The notes beneath the pieces were generated by a model that did no database searches, was not told where the DNA came from, and saw only the letters and a list, made by a program, of their open reading frames with translations. A program made the translations under genes and the position numbers. Shown piece by piece: positions 16,223 to 23,038 of a DNA stretch of 33,735 nt. The stretch comes from Verrucomicrobiota bacterium (lineage in GTDB: Bacteria > Verrucomicrobiota > Verrucomicrobiia > Chthoniobacterales > JAFAMB01). The number at the start of each line of letters is the position of its first letter. The stretch's first letter is position 1. The stretch spans positions 1 to 33,735 of the forward strand of contig JAFAZK010000205.1 of the NCBI GenBank assembly GCA_019239825.1. Reading direction: 5' to 3'.

Positions 16223-17386
16223 TCACGCCTCGTCCATCGGCTTCGTTTCCACCTGGGGGGACTCCCGCTGTAAGTCGTTGATTCGCTGGACGGCTGCCTG
16301 CACCTCGTTACCGGTCAATAGCGCTTTGATTGCAACCGTTGCCTCGTGAGTTTCGCCTGCAGCAAGTTTTCGCAGCCGACCGGCTTTTCGTTCGACCGCC
16401 CGATGAAACGGGTAACTGGTGGCCGGTTCCAAGCCGGTCACGTAGCCGGTCTTCAGCGGGGCTTCATTCTTCCAGAGAGTAAAATAAGGTAACTGCTGCG
16501 TACTGAAGGCGACTAGCGCTCCCGATTGTCCATCGGGGGACTGTAACAAAGCTTGAGTAGCGCCTTGTTGATCTGCCCAGAGTTCGGCAAAATAGACTTG
16601 CTCAGTATATCCGGCCGGTTGCGGCCCTGTGTAGAGATTCCATTTCGCCATATCCACCTCGGCAGCACGAGCGTCTCGAGGCGCGACGCGCTTAATCGGG
16701 GCGTGGAACTCGGCGCCGGCGCCAAGCAAGGGAGGCCCAAAGTTGATATGATAGAGGCTCTCCATCTCTTGAGGGATATCCGCCAAATTGATCACGGTGT
16801 CGTTTAGCACTAACTCGCTACTCCCGATCTCCGTTGAAATCTCGGTCATCAATTGGAGGTGCGGTCCGAACATGAAAGATTCCTCGACCACGCCGCGTAA
16901 CACGATTCGCGGGACCGGTTCAGGCTCAAACCGAAACTCAAGATAGCTTGCAGGCAGATAGTTAATGCGTCCGTGCTGGGTCAGAACTTGAGATCCGTCC
17001 GGGCCAGGAGGCCCCATTGATTCTAACCCACAGCGGGATAGCCATTCGCCAAAGCCGTTCAACCAGCCTTTTCCTCCACGGTCAGTCAGATCCACAAATT
17101 GTGGATGCACGACTTCAGTGACTGGTGAATCCCACCCTAAACGAATATCTTGGATCTCGCCCCCCCAAATGCTCATGCCTCGGGTGGGCACCACGACAAA
17201 TTTCAGGACGCCATTATCGATATCAACGATCTCTGTCCCTTCCTGACGCCCACCAGCCAGACAGGTTTTCGTTACGCTCCAAGAGCCCTTCCCCGAGTCG
17301 TCGCGTGCTTCCGTCGAGTCAAATCGCCATTCCTTAAGCGAGAATCCCTGGCTGCTGTCGGTAAGAATCTTTGAATAGGGGGGCAT
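16223..17386 (-). CDS. DUF4432 aldose-epimerase-like protein
   Basis: 387 residues. The sequence matches the DUF4432 branch of the galactose mutarotase superfamily: VVVPTRGMSIWGGE near the N-terminus, GWLNGFGEWLSRCGLESMG, QHGRINYLPASY, LYHINFGPPLL with the histidine of the beta-sandwich active site, and TGLEPATSYPFHRAVERKAG. Such proteins bind hexose-like sugars and may interconvert anomers or act on glycosides; no activity can be assigned. No signal peptide, so cytoplasmic. No operon partner: it converges with the START-like gene and is divergent from the dehydrogenase gene across about 520 bases. Confidence 0.85.
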   Translation of the reverse strand: MPPYSKILTDSSQGFSLKEWRFDSTEARDDSGKGSWSVTKTCLAGGRQEGTEIVDIDNGVLKFVVVPTRGMSIWGGEIQDIRLGWDSPVTEVVHPQFVDLTDRGGKGWLNGFGEWLSRCGLESMGPPGPDGSQVLTQHGRINYLPASYLEFRFEPEPVPRIVLRGVVEESFMFGPHLQLMTEISTEIGSSELVLNDTVINLADIPQEMESLYHINFGPPLLGAGAEFHAPIKRVAPRDARAAEVDMAKWNLYTGPQPAGYTEQVYFAELWADQQGATQALLQSPDGQSGALVAFSTQQLPYFTLWKNEAPLKTGYVTGLEPATSYPFHRAVERKAGRLRKLAAGETHEATVAIKALLTGNEVQAAVQRINDLQRESPQVETKPMDEA

Positions 17387-17606
17387 GGTGGGGATTGTTC
17401 AAGCAGCGAGAATCTAACTCGGCCGGTCAGCAAATGCATAGCGTGTTTCTAGACAATATCTCAAGTTGGCTCCGTCCCCGAAAGGCTTGGAACGTCGAGT
17501 CGGCGTATTTTGTTCCCAACGCCTGGAGGGGAGCCGCTTTTGTGCTTGTGCCGCCGCCCCGCAACATTCGCCTGAGCGTAGATCCCGCCGAAGACCTATC
17601 GAAACA

Positions 17607-17719
17607 GGCGGCTCCCGAGCACGTCTCGACGCGATGCATTTACTCGTGGCTTTCGATTCGTTTGGCCCCGGGTCATGGAACTGCATCGCGCTGATCGTGG
17701 GTAGGTCCCGGGAGCCGCC
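17607..17719. repeat. long imperfect inverted repeat in a 520-base gap
   Basis: Left arm GGCGGCTCCCGAGCACGTCT to GCGATGCA (17607-17638) and right arm TGCATCGCGC to CCCGGGAGCCGCC (17682-17719) pair at both ends (GGCGGCTCCCG/CGGGAGCCGCC; CGCGATGCA/TGCATCGCG). The gap 17387-17908 holds no convincing gene besides this. Confidence 0.5.
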
Positions 17720-17908
17720 TGCTGCAACATTTTGTGGTCCGAAACGCGCAGCTACGAATGTCGCGAGGTTGGCGGGTTACGGGCGAAAGCGGCTCGCCTC
17801 CAGGCGGTGGGCGATCATCCGCGGTAATGACGCTTGCCAACATCTTTCGAGGACGAAGCGTCCCGTGCCACCACATGCCAATCCCATCCCTTCGTGCTAG
17901 AGAGGACC

Positions 17909-18967
17909 ATGAAAAGTTATCGTATCGCCACCATCCCCGGCGACGGCATAGGAAAGGAAGTTGTTCCCGAAGGGATCCGTGTGTTAGAGGCGGCGGCCCG
18001 AAAACACGGATTCAGTTTGCAATGGGATCATCTTCCTTGGAGCTGCGAGTTCTATCAAAAGACCGGACGAATGATGCCCGAGGACGGTTTGCAGCAACTC
18101 AGGAATTACGATGCGATTTTCTTAGGAGCGGTCGGGTTTCCTCCCATTCCCGATCATGTTTCTCTTTGGGGGCTTCTTATCCCGATTCGCAGACATTTTC
18201 AACAATACGCGAACTTGCGACCGGTACGGCTCATGCCCGGGATAGAATCGCCTCTGCGGGACCGTAAAACTGGTGACATCGATTTTCTGATCGTTCGCGA
18301 AAATAATGAAGGCGAGTACTCGTCTATCGGCGGGCGCATTTACGAAGGCACCGAGGACGAAGTCGTCACTCAACAAACCATATTCACCCGGCGCGGCGTC
18401 GATCGAATCCTGCGTTTCGCATTTGAGCTAGCCCAGTCCCGGCCAAAAAAACACCTCACATCCGCCACCAAGAGCAATGGAATTACCATCACGATGCCAT
18501 TCTGGGATGAACGGGTGAAAGCAATAGCGGGTCAATACCCCGGGATCCGCGTCGACCAATATCACGTCGATATTTTGACGGCACACTTTGTCCAACACCC
18601 GGATTGGTTCGATGTGGTAGTCGGGTCCAACTTGTTCGGCGATATTCTGAGCGACTTAGGCCCGGCGGTAACCGGAACTATTGGGATCGCTCCTTCGGCA
18701 AATCTAAATCCGGAAAGAGAATTTCCTTCGATGTTCGAACCGGTTCACGGCTCCGCCCCGGATATCGCGGGCGCGGGTATCGCTAACCCAATTGCTCAAA
18801 TCTGGAGCGGTGCAATGATGTTAGAACATTTAAAGGAACCGGACGCAGCGGCTTCGATTCTGAAAGCGATCGAAAGTGTTTTAATCGACGGCCCACGCAC
18901 GCGAGACATCGGTGGCAAAGCGACAACGACCGAGGTTGGCGACGCGATTGCAGAGGCGGTTCAGTGA
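17909..18967 (+). CDS. tartrate/D-malate dehydrogenase (isopropylmalate dehydrogenase family)
   Basis: 352 residues from the ATG at 17909 with GAGAGGA just upstream. The beta-decarboxylating dehydrogenase fold is clear: RIATIPGDGIGKEV at the N-terminus, DFLIVRENNEGEYSSIGGR (catalytic Tyr), TKSNGITITMPFWDE (catalytic Lys) and DVVVGSNLFGDILSDLGPA (metal-binding Asp residues), then EPVHGSAPDIAGAGIANP. The segment DHVSLWGLLIPIRRHFQQYA plus NLRPVRL marks the tartrate dehydrogenase/D-malate dehydrogenase subgroup rather than LeuB. The enzyme would use NAD+ and a divalent metal to oxidise D-malate or tartrate in the cytoplasm. It is not beside leucine genes, which supports this reading. An R1-like repeat begins a few bases after its stop. 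Confidence 0.88.
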   Translation: MKSYRIATIPGDGIGKEVVPEGIRVLEAAARKHGFSLQWDHLPWSCEFYQKTGRMMPEDGLQQLRNYDAIFLGAVGFPPIPDHVSLWGLLIPIRRHFQQYANLRPVRLMPGIESPLRDRKTGDIDFLIVRENNEGEYSSIGGRIYEGTEDEVVTQQTIFTRRGVDRILRFAFELAQSRPKKHLTSATKSNGITITMPFWDERVKAIAGQYPGIRVDQYHVDILTAHFVQHPDWFDVVVGSNLFGDILSDLGPAVTGTIGIAPSANLNPEREFPSMFEPVHGSAPDIAGAGIANPIAQIWSGAMMLEHLKEPDAAASILKAIESVLIDGPRTRDIGGKATTTEVGDAIAEAVQ

Positions 18968-18971
18968 TGAC

Positions 18972-19178
18972 TGGTAGGGGCTCCCAAAGAAGCCTCCCTG
19001 CTGCGAAGCGTTTGTTATCGGAACGCCGAGAACTTTTGTACGGCATGAAATGGCGTCAAGCATGTGTTCTTATGTCTGGACATGACTTGGCGGGCTTTTT
19101 AGTGTAACACATCTAGGGTCAGATGACCGGTTACTCTTTCAACATGTCCAAAGCACATTCGGGAGCCTCGCCTTACCG
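18972..19178. repeat. R1 element, degenerate copy g
   Basis: A short left arm GGTAGGGGCTCCC starts at 18974 (with an internal deletion) and the right arm TTCGGGAGCCTCGCCTTACC ends about 19178. The interior lacks the GCCGAGCC hairpin but contains TGGACATG and CATGTCCA as an inverted pair (near 19076 and 19143). It begins five bases after the dehydrogenase stop. Confidence 0.55.
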
Positions 19179-19233
19179 CCAGCGTTGACGTGGCTTCAAT
19201 TTCTCTCTACGCTTGCCAGGCAAAGTCGCTTTG

Positions 19234-19752
19234 ATGAACATGCACCGCATTCTCGTCCTGGATGACGACATCGGTGTTTGCACGGTGTTGACCAGGATCC
19301 TACAGGATCAACGATACGACGTTTACACGAGCCAATCGGTCATTAGCGCGGCTGAGACCCTCACCGAGCGGTCATTTGACGCGTATTTACTAGATTATCG
19401 CCTCGCCGATGGCACCGGTCTGCAGGTCGCAGAGAAAGTCCGTCAACAAGGTAGTAATGCTCCGATTATTCTGATCTCGGGCTATGGAGCCACAGACATC
19501 GCGGCTAAGGCGGTTACTCTCGATATTTTTGAAGTGCTCCAAAAGCCGTTCACTCGTGAAACCATTTGCAATGCGCTCGAGAGAGCGCTGAGCCACGCTT
19601 TGCGGAAACCGGTCAGTGTTCAACAAATATCTGAAAAAGACCTGAGTCCAAAGCCCAGATTAGGGATCCAGCTTCGCGCACTCCACGTCATTTTGATCGT
19701 GATCGGCCTGCTCCTTGTCGCTCTCTGTCTCTTCTTGATGTTTTACCGGTAG
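19234..19752 (+). CDS. receiver-domain protein with C-terminal membrane anchor
   Basis: About 172 residues from the ATG at 19234; an ATG at 19240 and a TTG at 19213 are alternatives. Residues about 3-120 are a response-regulator receiver: ILVLDDDIG (acidic pocket), FDAYLLDYRLADGTGLQV (phospho-acceptor Asp), PIILISGYGA (Ser/Thr switch) and EVLQKPFTRE (conserved Lys). No DNA-binding or enzymatic output domain follows; instead there is a short linker and one hydrophobic span (LHVILIVIGLLLVALCLFLM) at the very end. So this looks like a tail-anchored single-domain receiver in the inner membrane. No histidine kinase gene is adjacent. Its stop codon lies inside the first bases of an R2 repeat. Confidence 0.82.
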   Translation: MNMHRILVLDDDIGVCTVLTRILQDQRYDVYTSQSVISAAETLTERSFDAYLLDYRLADGTGLQVAEKVRQQGSNAPIILISGYGATDIAAKAVTLDIFEVLQKPFTRETICNALERALSHALRKPVSVQQISEKDLSPKPRLGIQLRALHVILIVIGLLLVALCLFLMFYR

Positions 19753-19920
19753 GGATGAGCTTCCGCTCATCTGGGCGGCGCGCGAGACGTGAGAAGCCTG
19801 CTCAGGAAACCTGAGAAAAGTGATAGGTGATAGGCTACCGCGAGATCGGCCTCTCACGCCTCACATCTCACTTCTCACTTCGCACGCGAAGCCCTGATGA
19901 GCAGAAGCTCATCCGACTGG
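19746..19920. repeat. R2 palindromic repeat, copy b
   Basis: Left arm CCGGTAGGGATGAGCTTCCG with CTCATC and right arm GATGAGCAGAAGCTCATCC are inverted. Between them, CTCACGCC, TCTCACTTCTCAC and GTGATAGGTGATAGG are pieces of the simple GTGATnGGTGA repeats that flank other elements in the window. The left arm overlaps the stop codon of the receiver gene. Confidence 0.65.
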
Positions 19921-19965
19921 TCCAGAAAAAGCCATTCCGATCTATAAAGCCTGGATTGCTGACCA

Positions 19966-20400
19966 ATGCGGGCGCATTTTGTCAGCAATCCCCTGCTTAC
20001 CAATTCTGTGAAGAGGACTGTGCTGCCGAGCTCCAAAACCTTGGTTGAAAATGACTATGTCCATTGTTGGACTTGCTACCGCAGATTGCGCGGTGTCGTG
20101 ATCGCGGTTTTCGTGGCGGCAATAATTGAGGTGCGGTTTTTCCTGCCCGGAATCGTTATCGCCGGCACTTTCTTTTCTTATTTCTTATTGGCGATGTGGC
20201 TCGCAAACTGGAATTGCCCCCGTTGTAACCACTCCTTCTTCCGCTACGCGTTCCTCCGCAGCCTATTCGGAGCGCGCTGTTTCTACTGCCAATTCCCTAA
20301 GTGGGGCATTAGCGAAGCGGGGGACGTCATTTTGCGACCGAAATTCCCCTTGGGATGGAAGGCAGAAGCGGTGGAGGAAGACACAGCTCTGAAGAAATGA
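19966..20400 (+). CDS. small membrane protein with zinc-ribbon cysteines
   Basis: Up to 144 residues from the ATG at 19966; a TTG at 20041 (about 119 residues) may be the real start because the first 25 residues look unstructured. Three cysteine pairs are present: CWTC near the N-terminus, CPRC after the membrane region, and CFYC. Two hydrophobic segments (GVVIAVFVAAIIEVRFFLPG and ITFFSYFLL-type residues) lie between the first and second pair. The layout suggests a zinc-ribbon membrane protein with cytoplasmic cysteines. Family not recognised. No operon partner is evident. The start is the main doubt. Confidence 0.6.
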   Translation: MRAHFVSNPLLTNSVKRTVLPSSKTLVENDYVHCWTCYRRLRGVVIAVFVAAIIEVRFFLPGIVIAGTFFSYFLLAMWLANWNCPRCNHSFFRYAFLRSLFGARCFYCQFPKWGISEAGDVILRPKFPLGWKAEAVEEDTALKK

Positions 20401-20447
20401 ATCGAATGGGCGAGTGGGCGAAAGGGCGAAGGATTCGCCGTTTCGCT

Positions 20448-21050
20448 TTAGTCCACCCTTTGTCTGGCGCGGTGCGCTGCAACCTTTGCTCGGTTGCCGC
20501 AAGCGCTCATGCTGCACCAGCGCCGCCGGTGATTCTTGGTGGAATCGTAGAAAAGAAGGTCGCAGCTCTCGTCCGCGCATTTTCGAATCAAGGCTGGATT
20601 CCCATTACAGAGGAGGTCGGCTGCGGACTCGGCCAGCGGTGCTAGCAAGGCCAACGGATCCGCCATTTCCGAGACAAATCGTCGTTCCAACTGGGCCGAC
20701 CGCCGTTCAATTTGGAAATGGCCGTCTCTCTTTATGAGAAGACCATTAATTGCGCGGATAGGTGCTGGCGGCACCAACTTACCGTCAATGATCGCCTCAG
20801 CCGCTGTCCGGATCGACTTCCGCAATTCCCGCGCGGCGCCTAGAACACGGTCGCTTGTCTTAGCGGAGCAACGTTTCGCTAGCGCAAGTGCCTCAGGAGA
20901 CCCAAGTAAGCCAGCCTGTTTCAACCAATCACGGAGATCGTCGAAGGTTTCTAATCGATCTTGGTATTCTCCGGATCGCCGGAACTCGGTACCTACGAAA
21001 TCGAGGGAAAGATGATCTGCTAGGAAGGAGAAGTTCTGTTTCTGCGCCAT
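20448..21050 (-). CDS. CGNR zinc-finger (ABATE-domain) regulator
   Basis: 200 residues from the ATG at 21050, giving the typical start MAQKQNFSFLADHLSLDFVG, an N-terminal ABATE-like domain with LSLDFVGTE and LETFDDLRDWLKQAGLL. The C-terminus holds the CGNR zinc finger: RKCADESCDLLFYDSTKN followed by RRRWCSMSACGNRAKVAAHR, with four cysteines and the diagnostic CGNR. Such proteins are presumed transcription regulators, often of stress or catabolic genes, but ligands are unknown. Length matches the family. It is downstream of arc-dop on the same strand but about 425 bases away, so co-transcription is doubtful. Confidence 0.85.
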   Translation of the reverse strand: MAQKQNFSFLADHLSLDFVGTEFRRSGEYQDRLETFDDLRDWLKQAGLLGSPEALALAKRCSAKTSDRVLGAARELRKSIRTAAEAIIDGKLVPPAPIRAINGLLIKRDGHFQIERRSAQLERRFVSEMADPLALLAPLAESAADLLCNGNPALIRKCADESCDLLFYDSTKNHRRRWCSMSACGNRAKVAAHRARQRVD

Positions 21051-21078
21051 AATCCGCCAAGACCCGGACTCACCCAGC

Positions 21079-21110
21079 CCAGGCAACAGCCTGGTTTGTA
21101 TTTTATTTTT
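21079..21110 (+). terminator. terminator-like hairpin with T-tract, no upstream gene
   Basis: CCAGGC (21079-21084), loop AACA, GCCTGG (21089-21094), then TTTGTATTTTATTTTT on the plus strand. No plus-strand gene ends just before it; it sits in the 5' region of the minus-strand CGNR gene. It could end antisense transcription or be incidental. Confidence 0.4.
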
Positions 21111-21162
21111 GGCTCTGTTAACAGCCTTATCTCATCGCCCGAGGGCGCAGACCGCCAGAAAT

Positions 21163-21312
21163 CGTCCTCGTATTCGCCGTCGTCCTCGTGCTCAATACAA
21201 AACGTATAATTTTTGCGCACTGACGCTGCAGTGCATAGCGTTTTTGAATATCTTGGTGGCTAACAAGATCAATGCGCCCCGACTTACCCCCGAGTACGAG
21301 GACGATCTCGAT
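21163..21312. repeat. R4 CTCGTCCTCGTGCTCG inverted repeat, copy b
   Basis: CGTCCTCGTATTCGCC and CGTCCTCGTGCTC (21163-21193) face CGAGTACGAGGACGATCTCG (21291-21310). The family is also at 32255-32389. It lies in the 389-base gap between the CGNR gene and dop, which holds only this and a right R1 arm. Confidence 0.5.
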
Positions 21313-21398
21313 TACCCCAAAGTCTGAGCAAAAGTACGCCCGAAACCGCAAGCACTGCGGCGTACAATCATCTTTTCCGTCGATTACAGCTGAGAGCT

Positions 21399-21420
21399 TT
21401 TCGGGAGCCTCGCTCCCCAA
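21399..21420. repeat. R1 right arm, partial copy f
   Basis: TTTCGGGAGCCTCGCTCCCC, a right R1 arm without a recognisable left partner, about 55 bases after the dop stop and next to GTGAGAAGGGATGGGTGAG on the minus strand, a simple repeat seen beside other R1 copies. Confidence 0.5.
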
Positions 21421-21475
21421 ATTTGGGTCGCAACCAATCGCCTCTCACCCATCCCTTCTCACGTATCACGCGTAC

Positions 21476-23005
21476 CTACTCGCCTTGATCCAGCTTGTGG
21501 ATCCGGTAAATCAGATCGTCATAACTGCTTGCACTTCGCATGATCGCGTTCAGCTGATATAGGCGCTCATCTTCTGAAGCATGATTAAATGCCACACGCG
21601 TTTGAGTCGAGTCGTGCCCAAAGACAACTTCATCCCAATGGATCGTTTGGATCTGGGAAGTGAAACGCGCCACAGCCCGGCCTCGGAAGAACGCTCGAGT
21701 CGTCTCTGGAGGACCAAAGATCGCGTTCTTGATTGCGTCTTCTGCGAGTAACCGGCGCATGCGCCCTTGCCTTACAAGCTCAAAATGCAGACCCTGCTCC
21801 CAAGTAATATTATGATATTCCAGGTCGATCGATTGTAACCAGGGGTCGCACCAATCCAGATTCTCACTCTCTTGGAACGTATTCAGTAGATATTTCTTCG
21901 CGGCCCAATCCACTCGATCGGCGCAGCGCATAGCCTCGACATCGAGGTCGTTTAACAGGCTTTCCCACTCGGTCAGCAACCAATTCACTTCTGGCTGTGA
22001 TCGATCGCAATATTTGAGCGCTTTAGCCAAATACATGCGTTGCACGTCTACCGCAGAAATCTTCCGGCCATCCTTCAGTTCGATAATCCAATTATAGGTC
22101 TGATCCCGGCTGATGGATTTAGTCGCGTCGATCGGTTGGGCTACTTCGAGTTGCGGCGCTTCTCTTTTCTCGATGAGTTCGAGCACCAGCGACATCGTTC
22201 CAATCTTCATCGCTGTCGCGAACTCGCTCATATTGGAGTCGCCTAAGATCACATGGAACCGCCGATATTTTCCCGGATCAGCATGCGGCTCATCGCGCGT
22301 GTTCACGATGGGTCGCCGGTTCATGGTATCGATGCTCACCAGTACGCTGAAAAAATCGGCTCGCTGCGAGATCTGAAACACTCCGGGTTGGCCTGCCGAT
22401 CCCTCTCCCTCAATCCCGAGTTTACCCGCTCCCGTAAAGATCTGCCGGGTAACCAAAAACGGAACAACATCCGACACCAAACGGTCCCACGGAACCGTGC
22501 GGCTCATAATGTAGTTGTCGTGACATCCGTAACTATGGCCTACGAAATCGGTGTTGTTTTTGTAGAGCCTGACCTCACGCTCCGGGGCAATCTTTCGGTT
22601 CCGTCGCCGCACACATTCGGCTAGAATTCGCTCCCCGGCTTTGTCTTGAGCGACTACATCCTCCAGCAACGTGCATTCAGGCGTCGAGTATTCCGGATGA
22701 GCATGGTCGTTGTAGAAACGCGCTCCATTGCTAAGAACCAGATCGCTTTTTATCTCCTCGTAGCTTAGCGGCCGGTTCTTATCCAATTCGTAGTAAACCG
22801 ACTCGTCCGTGTCTTGCATTAACGAGTCAGCCCGGAATCCGCGAGCATCTAAATGCGGGTCTTCCAGATTGTAGTCCCATTTCATCAATGCGCCGTGTTC
22901 CGTATAGCAGCGCACTAACTCAATGGACTCGGCCACTACATCGACATTCTCGACTCCGTTTACGGTAATACCGTATTCGGTTTCGATACCAAAAACGCGA
23001 TTCAT
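21476..23005 (-). CDS. dop: Dop-type depupylase/deamidase of the Pup (UBact) system
   Basis: 509 residues. Dop removes the small modifier Pup (or its Gram-negative relative UBact) from proteins and can deamidate its C-terminal Gln; it shares the carboxylate-amine-ligase fold with the ligase PafA. The N-terminus GIETEYG carries the nucleotide/metal glutamates at E8 and E10, and LSNGARFYNDHAHPEYSTPE holds the catalytic Asp. A 30-residue insertion between DARGF and LSNGA corresponds to the Dop loop, which separates Dop from PafA. Further matches: RLYKNNTDFVGHSYGCHDNY, VSIDTMNRRPIVNTRDEPHA, RRFHVILGDSNMSEFAT and FFRGRAVARF. It starts 33 bases after arc on the same strand. No modifier, ligase or 20S subunit gene is in the window. 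Confidence 0.92.
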   Translation of the reverse strand: MNRVFGIETEYGITVNGVENVDVVAESIELVRCYTEHGALMKWDYNLEDPHLDARGFRADSLMQDTDESVYYELDKNRPLSYEEIKSDLVLSNGARFYNDHAHPEYSTPECTLLEDVVAQDKAGERILAECVRRRNRKIAPEREVRLYKNNTDFVGHSYGCHDNYIMSRTVPWDRLVSDVVPFLVTRQIFTGAGKLGIEGEGSAGQPGVFQISQRADFFSVLVSIDTMNRRPIVNTRDEPHADPGKYRRFHVILGDSNMSEFATAMKIGTMSLVLELIEKREAPQLEVAQPIDATKSISRDQTYNWIIELKDGRKISAVDVQRMYLAKALKYCDRSQPEVNWLLTEWESLLNDLDVEAMRCADRVDWAAKKYLLNTFQESENLDWCDPWLQSIDLEYHNITWEQGLHFELVRQGRMRRLLAEDAIKNAIFGPPETTRAFFRGRAVARFTSQIQTIHWDEVVFGHDSTQTRVAFNHASEDERLYQLNAIMRSASSYDDLIYRIHKLDQGE

Positions 23006-23038
23006 CTCGAATGTGCTCTACGCCGTGGCGGACCCAAC

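Noticed and set aside
21020-21220. Short minus-strand frame ending near GDEIR after dop, considered as a Pup/UBact candidate
   Set aside because: It encodes the R4 repeat and overlaps the CGNR start; the C-terminus does not end in GGQ/GGE or R-S/T-G-E/Q.
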